From positions 1 to 33,203 of the forward strand of contig JAAYBI010000061.1 in NCBI GenBank assembly GCA_012718915.1: a stretch of 33,203 nt of DNA. The letters are read 5' to 3'. Below are positions 8,701 to 16,747 of the stretch, piece by piece. This DNA comes from Clostridiaceae bacterium. GTDB taxonomy: Bacteria > Bacillota > Clostridia > Saccharofermentanales > Saccharofermentanaceae. A program made the position numbers and the translations under genes. Under the pieces are notes generated by a model. That model did no database searches and was not told the DNA's origin. It saw only the letters and a list, made by a program, of their open reading frames with translations. Numbering within the stretch: position 1 is the stretch's first letter; every line of letters begins with the position of its first letter.

Positions 8701-9004
8701 ACCTAATGTGATATCTTATATCTCAGAAGGCAAAATCAAAATGCTCGTTAACACAGAGTCTAACAGTACCGTCATGATTAATAACGGATTTCGTTTGAGA
8801 AGAAAGTGTATTGAGCACGGCGTTCCGACCATTACATCTCTCGATACACTTGTTGCGGTCATCGATTGTCTGCAAAATCAGACTCAACCTAAGGATATTA
8901 AGCCTTATGAACTGGGCAGCTTTGCGGATATTGTCAGATCCACAAGAAACGAAATCGTTCCGATGAATGAGGCCCCGCCTGAGAATAAAATGCTGAAGAA
9001 GTGA
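5714..9004 (+). CDS. carB: Carbamoyl-phosphate synthase large subunit
   Basis: CarB makes carbamoyl phosphate from bicarbonate, ammonia and two ATP, using ammonia delivered by the CarA glutaminase. The 1096-residue protein has two homologous ATP-grasp halves. The first includes VNSNPATIMTD and RPAFTLGGTGGG, the second includes NNNPETVSTDYD and RPSYVLGGQGM. A C-terminal MGS-like allosteric domain around 940-1050 (ELYATGGTANYL) follows. It is slightly longer than the typical 1060-1075 residues because of a charged C-terminal tail. No glutaminase domain is fused and no carA is adjacent, so the small subunit must be encoded elsewhere if the enzyme uses glutamine. The stop overlaps the pyrK start by 4 bases. 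Confidence 0.97.
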   Translation: MPKRTDVSRVMVIGSGPIIIGQAAEFDYAGTQACRALKQENFFVVLVNSNPATIMTDPGVADKIYIEPLNIDVIKKILLDEKIDGLVGMLGGQTGLNFSMELAESGFLDENGIILMGTQADGIKRGEDREDFREAMLRINEPCIPSSTAMSIDDCVRIANDIGYPIIVRPAFTLGGTGGGIAATEEEMIEIAVVGLEASRVHQVLIEKCIAGWKEIEFEAVRDANGNKVTICSMENFDPVGVHTGDSIVVAPAQTLTDHEYQKLRTSALKIVEELEIVGGCNVQFALHPTSGEYAVIEVNPRLSRSSALASKATGYPIAKVASKIACGYTLDEIPNEVTGKTKACFEPAVDYIVVKIPKFPFDKFVKAKKTLGTQMKATGEVMSISNNFESALMKAIRSLELGIMGLYIPTINQLSDEELFQHLCIVEDKRLFYLSEAIRRGQTIEYLYDLTKVDKFFLNKLQHLVTVEEQIRSCNTPEDISEQLFRKAIYYGFPDAYIAKLTNVTTDIIRDLRKSLKMNYSYKMVDTCAGEYTAITPYYYSTFDKMNEAVRTERKKVIVLGSGPIRIGQGIEFDYCCVHSSWALRDIGYESIIINNNPETVSTDYDTSDRLYFEPLTADDVRAVIENEKPDGCICQFGGQTAIKLIKTISDMGVTIFGTSADMVDAAEDRKRFDKILEDCNIKRPEGSTVFTVEEALSLAEKLTYPVLVRPSYVLGGQGMAIVTNNDEMIEYMRIINLVEQEHPILVDKYLRGVELEVDAVCDGKNILIPGIMEHLERAGVHSGDSISIFPAYIPEKVRDTIIDYTRKLSLALNVIGLINIQFILFNDEVYVIEVNPRSSRTVPYISKVTGIPIVDVATRIMMGASLSDFSFGTGLYARYPWVYAIKAPVFSFEKLHDVDVSLGPEMKSTGEVLGLSVTYAEAMFKAILASGFKFPQKGAGVLLTVKDSDKSDLVPLADKLLALGYELYATGGTANYLNRYGIPTNSVRKMEEAAPNVISYISEGKIKMLVNTESNSTVMINNGFRLRRKCIEHGVPTITSLDTLVAVIDCLQNQTQPKDIKPYELGSFADIVRSTRNEIVPMNEAPPENKMLKK

Positions 9005-9786
9005 GTAAATGTATGGCTAAGGAATATACGGTTACACTTAAAGAAAGTATTCGCGTCAATCCGTCAACACACTTTCTGTCTTTCTATTGTCCTGAGATTG
9101 CTCTCAATGCATTGCCGGGGCAATTTGTAGCGATCTCGAGTAATCAGTTTCTTAAACGACCATTCGGAATTGCGCAGGTGGACAAGGACAAAGGCACATT
9201 TTCAATCGGTGTTCGAATTGTTAAGGATGGCACCCGATATTTAGCAACTTCGCCAATCGGCACTGAGTTTGAAGTGATGGGTCCTCTGGGAAATGGTTTT
9301 TCGATTGAAAAGGATCGACCTTTACTATTAGTCGGCGGGGGCACCGGTGTATTCCCGTTGAGATTTCTGCAAAGTTACGCGCAAGAGCATTCAATCCCAT
9401 TCTACTCTGTTAATGGTTTTCGTTGTGTTGATGACGCTTGTTTTATTGACGGTGAACGGAACAGTAATTGCATCGTCGCGACGGATGCCGGTGATTTCGG
9501 GGTTAAGGGAAATGTTCTGGATGCACTGGAGATGATTCCATTTGATATGATTCGCGGATCTACGGTATGCACGGTCGGGCCGGAAATTATGATGAAGCAT
9601 GTCGCCTCGTGGGCCGAATCTAAAGGTCTCACTTGCTATGTATCCCTCGAGAAGCGTATGGCTTGCGGTATCGGTGTTTGCTTGGTATGCACATGCAAAA
9701 CGAAGTCAGACAAGGAACCGGGATATGAGAATAAGCGTTGTTGCAAGGACGGACCGGTATTTCTGTCCGCGGAGGTTATATGGTAG
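9001..9786 (+). CDS. pyrK: Dihydroorotate dehydrogenase electron transfer subunit
   Basis: PyrK passes electrons from PyrD to NAD+ through FAD and a [2Fe-2S] cluster. The 261-residue protein has an FAD-binding RPFGIA at 53-58, a pyridine-nucleotide GGGTG at 112-116, and the cluster cysteines C222, C227 and C230 (C-x4-C-x2-C) with C247 or C248 as the fourth ligand. The GTG at 9001 overlaps the carB stop (GTGA), which suits translational coupling. An ATG four codons later (9013) is an equally possible start and neither has a strong ribosome binding site. Together with the class 1B PyrD it marks a NAD-linked dihydroorotate dehydrogenase. The gene overlaps pyrD by 7 bases. Confidence 0.95.
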   Translation: MSKCMAKEYTVTLKESIRVNPSTHFLSFYCPEIALNALPGQFVAISSNQFLKRPFGIAQVDKDKGTFSIGVRIVKDGTRYLATSPIGTEFEVMGPLGNGFSIEKDRPLLLVGGGTGVFPLRFLQSYAQEHSIPFYSVNGFRCVDDACFIDGERNSNCIVATDAGDFGVKGNVLDALEMIPFDMIRGSTVCTVGPEIMMKHVASWAESKGLTCYVSLEKRMACGIGVCLVCTCKTKSDKEPGYENKRCCKDGPVFLSAEVIW

Positions 9787-10700
9787 ATTTATCCGTAACG
9801 ATCGGTAATGTCAGATTCAAAAATCCAATTATTCTGGCTTCCGGTACTTGTGGTTTCGGCCGCGAACTTGAACAGTATATTGATTTCTGCTCGGTTGGCG
9901 CATTATCTTCAAAAGGGTTAACACTACGACCACGACAAGGGAATGATGGCTGCAGGGTCGCTGAAACGCCTTCAGGTATGCTTAATAGTGTCGGTTTACA
10001 AAACCCCGGAGTTCGCTATTTTGTTGAGAATGACTTGCAGTTTATGGCGTCTTTGCCGACAGGTGTTATCGTCAATGTCGCCGGACATTCTACGGAAGAT
10101 TATGTTGAAGCAGTACGCTTCCTTGAGCCGCATCGCGAATTTATCGATGCCATAGAACTTAATCTTTCTTGCCCGAATGTCAAAGAGGGTTGTATGGTCA
10201 TCGGTGCGTCTCCTGAAGCACTATTTCAGTTGGTGTCACTTGTTCGAAAAGAAACCACTTTGCCTCTGTGGGTTAAACTGACACCTAATGTTACGGATAT
10301 TTCTTTAACCGCTTTAGCGGCTCAAAGAGCAGGAGCCGATGCCGTTGTTGCAATTAACACACTTCTTGGGATGGCCATTGATGTCAAGACTCGTCGACCA
10401 ATCCTCAATAATAATACCGGCGGGCTATCGGGTCCCTGCATTAAGCCTGTCGCACTTCGGATGGTCGAGGCGTGTGCCTCCGTTCTTGATATTCCGGTCA
10501 TCGGTTGCGGAGGCATCAGTACAGGAGAAGATGTCTTGGCATTTATGATTGCCGGAGCTTCCGCGGTTCAAATTGGCACGTCGACTTTGATTCATCCGTC
10601 TGCTTGTGAGACAATAACCGAAGAGGTTGTTGCACTCGCGGAAGATTTGAATATTTCGAGTATAAGTGAGATTGTGGGAACTCTTAATCTTTGGAGGTAA
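9780..10700 (+). CDS. pyrD: Dihydroorotate dehydrogenase, class 1B catalytic subunit
   Basis: PyrD oxidises dihydroorotate to orotate on FMN. The 306-residue protein shows the class 1 features: SGTCGFG at 21-27, the orotate-binding NSVGLQNPG at 69-77, and the catalytic-cysteine motif NLSCPNVK at 128-135 (Cys 131). Class 1B is supported by the neighbouring pyrK. I chose the ATG at 9780, which has GGAGG 4 bases upstream and starts with the conserved VDLSVTIGNVRFKNPI. The upstream in-frame ATG at 9738 would add 14 residues that merely read through pyrK out of frame. pyrE-like follows after 4 bases. Confidence 0.97.
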   Translation: MVDLSVTIGNVRFKNPIILASGTCGFGRELEQYIDFCSVGALSSKGLTLRPRQGNDGCRVAETPSGMLNSVGLQNPGVRYFVENDLQFMASLPTGVIVNVAGHSTEDYVEAVRFLEPHREFIDAIELNLSCPNVKEGCMVIGASPEALFQLVSLVRKETTLPLWVKLTPNVTDISLTALAAQRAGADAVVAINTLLGMAIDVKTRRPILNNNTGGLSGPCIKPVALRMVEACASVLDIPVIGCGGISTGEDVLAFMIAGASAVQIGTSTLIHPSACETITEEVVALAEDLNISSISEIVGTLNLWR

Positions 10701-10704
10701 ATTT

Positions 10705-11571
10705 ATGAACGATCCAATAATTGATTCTTTGTTTTCAACGAATGCCGTTCGTGTCAGTGACCCCGAAGCCCCCTTTTGGTATGCGTCAGGAATGCTTGGT
10801 CCATTTTACATTAATACACACTTTTTACTTCATAATGAGATGGAAGCCGCTCGCTTATTGAGCATTATTGAGACAGCATCCGGCACGGATCGATTTGCAA
10901 TGCCTCATATTTTACTGGACCATTTACTTGCTTTTTATGAACGCTCAGAGTCATTCAAACAAGTCACTGACGCTATTGTCGCCGCATGCCGCGGATTATC
11001 TTTTGATTTTGTGTCCGGTGGCGAGCGAAGAGATTATTTTTTCTCGATTTTGCCGGCATATTTTCTTCACAAACCACATTTGTTTATTTTTAAAGATTTT
11101 CAATCGGTTTATGCTGATGAATCAATGACAGATTGTGTCTTAGCTACCGAGGCAGATCTTGATGGGAAAACTGCACTTCATATCGCAGACCTTGTTACCG
11201 AAGCATCAAGTTATTTACGCGTGTGGGTGCCTGTGATTAAGAATCTGGGAGCTAAAATAACAGACACGATTGCAGTTGTTGATCGCGTGCAGGGCGGTCG
11301 AGAGATTTTGGCCGGAGAAGGAATATCATTACATGCTTTGACGGCAATTGATACTCAATTGTTTCAAAATGCGCTTGCAATGAAATTAATCTCAACTCAT
11401 CAATATGAAATGGTTCTTGATTATATGAAGGATCCGGATACATATGTCCGAAACTTCTTTTCGACTCATCCGGGTTATGTTGAAGCGCAGATTCAGCTTG
11501 GCGGTAAAGCAAAAGAACGAGCAGAGCTTGCGATTTCAAAAGGCTATGCTGATCCGGTTTGCGAGCTCTGA
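10705..11571 (+). CDS. PyrE-like phosphoribosyltransferase fold protein (presumed orotate phosphoribosyltransferase, divergent)
   Basis: It occupies the pyrE slot, where orotate and PRPP should become OMP. The 288-residue protein is longer than ordinary PyrE (about 210). Partial resemblance is visible: WYASGMLGPFYINTHF (25-40) recalls the PyrE N-terminal S-G-x-x-S-P-x-Y-I-D hood. VSGGERRDYFFSILPAYFLHKPHLFIFKD (103-131) recalls the core strand-helix. DRVQGGREILAGEGISLHAL (193-212) recalls the D-R-x-x-G-G-R-E end. The PRPP motif, normally D-D-V-x-T-x-G, reads ADLVTEASS (161-169), so one acidic residue and the glycine are lost. I see no K-x-x-x-K-x-H-G loop. The ATG has GGAGG 7 bases upstream; the earlier in-frame TTG at 10666 is a pyrD shadow. 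Orotate phosphoribosyltransferase activity is inferred from context only. Confidence 0.7.
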   Translation: MNDPIIDSLFSTNAVRVSDPEAPFWYASGMLGPFYINTHFLLHNEMEAARLLSIIETASGTDRFAMPHILLDHLLAFYERSESFKQVTDAIVAACRGLSFDFVSGGERRDYFFSILPAYFLHKPHLFIFKDFQSVYADESMTDCVLATEADLDGKTALHIADLVTEASSYLRVWVPVIKNLGAKITDTIAVVDRVQGGREILAGEGISLHALTAIDTQLFQNALAMKLISTHQYEMVLDYMKDPDTYVRNFFSTHPGYVEAQIQLGGKAKERAELAISKGYADPVCEL

Positions 11572-11578
11572 ATCGAAA

Positions 11579-12157
11579 ATGAATTCCATTGAAAGAGTCT
11601 CGCCGATTTCAGAAATTCCGTATGTGTTGATTCGTGCTAAGAAAAAGACCATAAGTATTCATGTCAAACCCGGTCAATCCGTCACGGTTCGAGCGCCCAA
11701 TAATGCTTCAACGCGATATATCGATGCTTGTGTTGATGAACGAGCACCCTGGATTTCTGAGCAACAGAAACGTTTATCTCAAAAATTGATGCTGCCAATA
11801 ATTTCCGATAAAGATAAGCCTTTGATCAAGAAAGAGATTTTGAGCAAGGCTCAATACTATTTGCGAGACTATACCGGGAAGCTGCCACAAAAAATTTACG
11901 TGAGATATGGTTCATCGCGATGGGGGAGTTGTTCCGGTCTTGGTAACATTAGTTTAAACGGATATCTGTACTTTCTTCCGGATTCGCTTTTTGAATATGT
12001 GTTGTGGCATGAAGTGACTCACTTGTATCATCTGAACCACTCCCCATTATTTTGGCGTGCGCTCTCAGAAAAAGTGCCTCATCCAAAATCCTTCAGAAAG
12101 ATTTTGGCGACTTATTCGATTCCGGAAAATAACCGGACGGACTCGATTGAAGCTTGA
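11579..12157 (+). CDS. YgjP/SprT-like zinc metalloprotein (DUF45)
   Basis: This 192-residue protein belongs to the YgjP (DUF45, M48-like) family of small zinc-dependent hydrolases of uncertain substrate. It has the family signature YGSSRWGSCSGLGNISLN at 110-127 and the zinc motif HEVTH at 144-148, with the third His at 154 (H-x2-H-x5-H pattern of this family). The start is uncertain. The ATG at 11579 lies 7 bases after the pyrE-like stop and has no clear ribosome binding site, suggesting translational reinitiation. The frame stays open upstream to 11444, but that part overlaps the preceding gene and does not resemble the family. It is probably the last gene of the pyr transcript by position only; no link to pyrimidines is evident. 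Confidence 0.88.
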   Translation: MNSIERVSPISEIPYVLIRAKKKTISIHVKPGQSVTVRAPNNASTRYIDACVDERAPWISEQQKRLSQKLMLPIISDKDKPLIKKEILSKAQYYLRDYTGKLPQKIYVRYGSSRWGSCSGLGNISLNGYLYFLPDSLFEYVLWHEVTHLYHLNHSPLFWRALSEKVPHPKSFRKILATYSIPENNRTDSIEA

Positions 12158-12175
12158 GAAGCTATCGTTTATACT
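12147..12175 (+). promoter_or_regulatory. Promoter of the acyl-CoA synthetase-tldD-tldE operon
   Basis: TTGAAG (12147-12152) and TATACT (12170-12175) are 17 bases apart, overlapping the end of the YgjP gene. The predicted start near 12182 leaves a 37-base leader with a strong GAGGAGG ribosome binding site. It separates this operon from the pyr cluster. Confidence 0.65.
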
Positions 12176-12218
12176 GGTAAATAGCTGCAAAAAGCCCACG
12201 GACGACGAGGAGGTCTTT

Positions 12219-13925
12219 ATGAAGAATGCACCATTGTATGAGGTTCGTAAAATTCGCGATTTGCGGGATATGCTCGATCAAAGCGTTAAGATATTTCGCG
12301 ATAAGACGGCATTCCTGATCAAAAAGGGAAGAGGCGAGGCTTATACCTCGATTTCTTACAAAGAGTTCGGTGATGATGTAAATGCCTTTGGCACAGCTTT
12401 GACGGATCTTAACGGAGCAGGATCCAGAGTTGCGATTCTTGCTGAAACTCGCTATGAGTGGAATATTACATACTTAGCTACAACCAATGGTGTCGGTGTC
12501 GTTATACCTCTGGACAAAGAACTTACGAAGCAGGAAATAGCCAATCTCTTAAACCGATCTCATGCGGATATTTTGGTCTATTCGGCTTCAAAGCAACCCA
12601 TAATTGATGATATTTATTCTGAGATTCCTTCAGTCAAGCATTTTATTTGCATGGATCGACTGTCAGACAATTCGCGGTCCGTCGTATTCGAAGATCTCCT
12701 TGAGAAGGGACGAGCACTTCTTGAGGAAGGTAATCGCGTATTTTTAGATGCCAGTATTGATGTTGAAGCTACCAATATACTCTTATTCACGAGCGGTACG
12801 ACAGCTCAGTCCAAGGCAGTCATGCTCTCTCATCGCAATATTTGTGTGAACCTGGAGGGTATGTGTTCGATGGTCTATATCGATCCGTCTGACATCTTCC
12901 TTTCTATCTTACCGCTACATCATACCTACGAGTGTACTTGCGGATTTCTCTGCCCAATTTATCGAGGCGCAACGGTTGCACATTGTGAAGGTTTAAGATA
13001 TATCACTCAGAACATGAAAGAAGCCAAGGCAACTGTTATTTTAGCTGTTCCCTTAATGCTGGAAATGTTTCACCGCGCCATTATGAAAAAGGCACTCGGA
13101 GACAGCAAAACCGCAAGAAAATTCAAGTTCGGTATCAAGCTTACTCGTGCGTTGAGAAAGATTGGCATTGATAAGAGACGAAAGATCTTTTCGGCAATCC
13201 ATGATAGCTTTGGCGGTCATCTCCGTATGTTAATATCCGGCGGTGCCGGAATCGATCCCAAGATTCTTTTGGATATGCAGAATATGGGATTCCTTTGTCT
13301 GCAAGGATACGGGTTAACGGAATGCGCGCCTATTCTTGCTCTGAATCGGGATGTATTCTTTAACGATCGGGCGGCCGGACTAGCATTACCGGGTGTCGAT
13401 ATTCGCATCATCGATAAGGACGAAAATGGTATCGGTGAAATAATCGGCAAAGGGCCGAATGTCATGCTTGGATATTTTGAGAATGAAGAAGCCACAAGGG
13501 AGGCCATAGATGCCGACGGTTATTTTCACACCGGAGATTTGGGATATCTGGATTCGGACGGTTTCGTTATTATTACCGGACGCAAGAAGAATGTCATCAT
13601 TTCCAAAAACGGCAAAAATATATTCCCGGAAGAGATAGAGTCACTACTTTCCCGCTCTGTGTATGTTGCAGAGTCGATTGTAAGCGGAGAAGACAACCAA
13701 CATGATGACATCATCGTAACTGCAACTATTTTTCCGAATCAAGAGGCCATTACCGAAAAATTCGGTGCAAATCCGGACCCGGATGCGATTCAACAGGTCT
13801 TGGGAGAAGAGTGCAAAAAGGTTAATGATCAATTACCTTCTTATAAGCAAATTCGCAAAGTTGTCTATCGAGATACCGAGTTTGAAAAAACAACATCTAA
13901 GAAAATAAAAAGATCATACAAATAA
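12219..13925 (+). CDS. Long-chain acyl-CoA synthetase (AMP-forming)
   Basis: This 568-residue adenylate-forming enzyme would activate a fatty acid with ATP and CoA. The phosphate-binding motif TSGTTAQSK is at 191-199, YGLTE is at 364-368, and the hinge region YFHTGDLGYLDSDGFVIITGRKKN lies near 435-458, with NGKNIFPEEIE after it. The overall pattern is closest to long-chain acyl-CoA synthetases (FadD/FAA-like) of Clostridia; chain-length preference cannot be read from the sequence. I chose the ATG at 12219 because GAGGAGG lies 5 bases upstream; the frame extends to 12057 but that part overlaps the YgjP gene and the promoter. tldD begins 11 bases after its stop, so the three genes form an operon. 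No beta-oxidation genes are nearby, so a role in reusing fatty acids for lipids is one inference. Confidence 0.93.
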   Translation: MKNAPLYEVRKIRDLRDMLDQSVKIFRDKTAFLIKKGRGEAYTSISYKEFGDDVNAFGTALTDLNGAGSRVAILAETRYEWNITYLATTNGVGVVIPLDKELTKQEIANLLNRSHADILVYSASKQPIIDDIYSEIPSVKHFICMDRLSDNSRSVVFEDLLEKGRALLEEGNRVFLDASIDVEATNILLFTSGTTAQSKAVMLSHRNICVNLEGMCSMVYIDPSDIFLSILPLHHTYECTCGFLCPIYRGATVAHCEGLRYITQNMKEAKATVILAVPLMLEMFHRAIMKKALGDSKTARKFKFGIKLTRALRKIGIDKRRKIFSAIHDSFGGHLRMLISGGAGIDPKILLDMQNMGFLCLQGYGLTECAPILALNRDVFFNDRAAGLALPGVDIRIIDKDENGIGEIIGKGPNVMLGYFENEEATREAIDADGYFHTGDLGYLDSDGFVIITGRKKNVIISKNGKNIFPEEIESLLSRSVYVAESIVSGEDNQHDDIIVTATIFPNQEAITEKFGANPDPDAIQQVLGEECKKVNDQLPSYKQIRKVVYRDTEFEKTTSKKIKRSYK

Positions 13926-13936
13926 GAGGAGTCTTT

Positions 13937-15322
13937 ATGCTCTCGCAATTAACGATTGAACGCATACTATGTGCAGCGTTGCTCTATGCTGGCGATTTTG
14001 CTGAAATATATATCGAAAGCACAAGATCTAATTCGCTTTCTGCAATCAACCGACGCATCGAAAACGTATCTTCCGGCATTGATTTTGGGGTCGGAATCCG
14101 TGTTATGGATGGAGTCAGAAGTGTCTATGTATATGCAAACTCTACGGATGAGAATGTTTTAATTAAAATGGCAAAGGATGCATCCGCATCCTTGCACTCC
14201 AATAAATGCAGTGTTGCCGTGCCGTTGTCTGCGATAAGGCAATACTCGACTTCTGCGCCGGTTTTTCTTCCGGATTCGCGTCCGGATGCCCTGAAAGCCG
14301 ATTTATTACGTCAAGCTTGCGACATTGCCTCGCAATATGATGCTCGTATTACTCAAACCGGTGCCGGATATTCTGATTTATCGCGAGACATCATTATTGC
14401 TAATTCTGAAGGTCTTTATGTCTCGGATCACCGCGTCAGAACGCGATTTTCGGTCGAAGCCGTAGCGACTAAGGGCAATGAGAAGCAAACCGGACGACAT
14501 AGTCCGGGTGCAGGTAAAGGCTTAGAGTTTATTGACGAAATGGATCTCAATTTTTTGGCGACGGATGCCGCAAGAATGGCCGTCACTATGATTGAGGCAA
14601 AACCCTGTCCTTCGGGTCGATATCCGGTGGTCATCGGCAATGCTTTTGGAGGAGTTATTTTTCATGAAGCATGCGGACACGCGCTGGAGGCGACATCCGT
14701 CGGCATTGATGCGTCTGTTTTTGCAGGAAAAGTCGGAGAGAAAATTGCGTCCGATTGCGTTACTGCGGTGGATGATCCGACTATGTTGTATGAATGGGGT
14801 AGTTATTCCATTGATGATGAAGGGGTTGAGCCAATAGCCAACACATTAATCGATAACGGCATCCTGAAAAGCTATATGATAGATCGACTGGGTTCAAGAA
14901 GAATGAATATGGCTTCTACCGGATCCGGTCGGCGTCAGAACTATAGATATTGTCCGACTTCCCGAATGTCAAATACCTTTATTGCGGCCGGCAAAGAAAC
15001 GCCCGAACAGATTATTTCCGATACAGAATATGGTATTTATGCATCATCAATGGGTGGTGGATCTGTCGATCCTGCAACAGGTGAGTTTAACTTTTCTGTT
15101 AACGAGGCCTATTTAATTCAAGGCGGAAAGGTGACTATACCGCTTCGCGGAGCGACATTAATCGGCAAAGGCGATGATGTCTTGATGACCATTGACCGTG
15201 TCGCCGATGATTTAAAGTTAGCACAAGGCGTTTGCGGTTCTATCAGTGGACATGTTCCGGCAAGTATTGGTCAGCCAACCATTCGTGTTTCTCAAATGAC
15301 TGTCGGCGGGGTGGATGCATGA
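13937..15322 (+). CDS. tldD: TldD-type metalloprotease subunit
   Basis: TldD and its partner TldE (PmbA) form a zinc peptidase that degrades unfolded peptides; in Enterobacteria it matures microcin B17 and removes CcdA. The 461-residue protein has the catalytic zinc motif HEACGH at 243-248, followed by the conserved YSIDDEGVEP region, which marks it as the active TldD type. RBS AGAGGAG lies 7 bases before the ATG. The stop overlaps the start of the second subunit by 4 bases (ATGA), so equal synthesis of the pair is likely. No peptide natural-product precursor is visible near it, so a general protein-turnover role is more likely than a dedicated maturation role. Confidence 0.95.
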   Translation: MLSQLTIERILCAALLYAGDFAEIYIESTRSNSLSAINRRIENVSSGIDFGVGIRVMDGVRSVYVYANSTDENVLIKMAKDASASLHSNKCSVAVPLSAIRQYSTSAPVFLPDSRPDALKADLLRQACDIASQYDARITQTGAGYSDLSRDIIIANSEGLYVSDHRVRTRFSVEAVATKGNEKQTGRHSPGAGKGLEFIDEMDLNFLATDAARMAVTMIEAKPCPSGRYPVVIGNAFGGVIFHEACGHALEATSVGIDASVFAGKVGEKIASDCVTAVDDPTMLYEWGSYSIDDEGVEPIANTLIDNGILKSYMIDRLGSRRMNMASTGSGRRQNYRYCPTSRMSNTFIAAGKETPEQIISDTEYGIYASSMGGGSVDPATGEFNFSVNEAYLIQGGKVTIPLRGATLIGKGDDVLMTIDRVADDLKLAQGVCGSISGHVPASIGQPTIRVSQMTVGGVDA

Positions 15323-16695
15323 TTGATAATGACGTGATTAAGTATGTAGATTTTTTTCGCAAACTGATTGATAAATCATCTAGCTTTGGATTCAAGGAAT
15401 CCGAAGTGTTTTTTGAGGATGAATATTCTTCAGGAATTCAAGTATTGCACGGCGAAGTTTCCTCTTATGAGTCTTCAAAAGTCAACGGAATATCTTTCAG
15501 AGGTAAAGTTGACGAGCAAATGGGTTATGCTCATTCAGAATCCTTCACGGATGATGCAATCGATTTTCTACTGGAAAAAGCTTTGGCAAACAGTAAAATT
15601 CTAGAACCGGAGCAACCGGAAAGAATTGCGACTCCTGCTTCGAATTATCCGTCAGCAAACAACTACAATCCCAAATTATCCGAATTAAGTTTTTCGGATT
15701 TTGAATCAATAGTACTCAATATCGAGAAATCGCTTTTGGCTTATGATTCTCGAATAAAGGGTGTAGATCACTTAAGTATCGGGTATGGGGATTCTTCATG
15801 TATTATCATAAATTCTAAAGGACTGGATTGTCGCAGTCGATCAAATATGGTTTCTGTCTATGCCGGCGTTCGTGCTGCTGATAACGATGTCACTAAGACA
15901 GGATATGCCTTGTGGATCGGACGAGATCTGGATACATTCGATCCGGAAGCTTTCGTTAAGGAAGCAGCGAATGATTGTTTGTCCAAGCTTGGCGCAGTAT
16001 CTGTTAAATCCGGGAAATATGATGTCGTGCTTGCGCCTCGAGCCGCGACGGACTTACTCGCATCCTTTGCAGGTATTTTTTCTGCGGATGCGATTCAAAA
16101 AGGTTTTTCGATGCTTGGGGGCAAGGTTTCCCAGCGAATTGCTTCAGAAGCAGTAACCATTGTTGATGAAGGAATATGCTCGTTAGCATATATCAGTAAT
16201 TCGTTTGATTCCGAAGGCGTTCCAACACAAAGCAAGCATATTATTCGAAATGGCGTGCTTGAATCTGTTCTTCATAACATGCAATCTGCAGAAAAAGATT
16301 GCGTTCAATCATCAGGTAATGGCTTTAGAGGCGGATATAAGAGCCCGATATCTATCTGGCCAACCAACTTCTACATAAAGCCCGGAGCTATAGATGATGA
16401 AGTTCTTATGGGTTCGGTTAATAGCGGTATTTACATTACCGATCTCTCCGGACTTCATGCCGGAACCAATGCAATTTCCGGAGATTTTTCCTTGTTGTGC
16501 GAAGGTTTTCGAATTGAATCGGGCAAGATTACTTTCCCGGTTGATCAGATAACGGTTGCCGGAAATTTTTATAACGTTATGGAAAATATCGCTTGGGTCG
16601 GAAATCGCTTGCATTTTGATCCGCCTTCATCAAGTGGCTCAATGGGTTCGCCCGCGTTGATGTTACCTCAGATGCCAATTGCCGGTGAAGGTTAA
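15319..16695 (+). CDS. TldE/PmbA-type partner subunit
   Basis: This 458-residue protein belongs to the same TldD/PmbA superfamily but lacks a HExxxH motif, as expected of the TldE (PmbA) partner. The conserved C-terminal features include FDSEGVPTQSKHIIRNGVLESVLHN, followed by the glycine-rich ISGDFSLLCEGFRIESGKI. I chose the ATG at 15319, which overlaps the tldD stop (ATGA). The in-frame ATG at 15232 would add 29 residues that only read tldD out of frame. With tldD it should form the heterodimer. The gene ends 52 bases before the convergent dacF-like gene, and I see no obvious terminator between them. Confidence 0.93.
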   Translation: MIDNDVIKYVDFFRKLIDKSSSFGFKESEVFFEDEYSSGIQVLHGEVSSYESSKVNGISFRGKVDEQMGYAHSESFTDDAIDFLLEKALANSKILEPEQPERIATPASNYPSANNYNPKLSELSFSDFESIVLNIEKSLLAYDSRIKGVDHLSIGYGDSSCIIINSKGLDCRSRSNMVSVYAGVRAADNDVTKTGYALWIGRDLDTFDPEAFVKEAANDCLSKLGAVSVKSGKYDVVLAPRAATDLLASFAGIFSADAIQKGFSMLGGKVSQRIASEAVTIVDEGICSLAYISNSFDSEGVPTQSKHIIRNGVLESVLHNMQSAEKDCVQSSGNGFRGGYKSPISIWPTNFYIKPGAIDDEVLMGSVNSGIYITDLSGLHAGTNAISGDFSLLCEGFRIESGKITFPVDQITVAGNFYNVMENIAWVGNRLHFDPPSSSGSMGSPALMLPQMPIAGEG

Positions 16696-16747
16696 TCTCG
16701 GATTCGACCCATATATTGAGCTAATTATTGAAGTCAAATAAACAGGT

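Noticed and set aside
11444-11578. Upstream extension of the YgjP gene into the pyrE-like gene
   Set aside because: The 45 extra residues only read the preceding gene out of frame and do not resemble the family.
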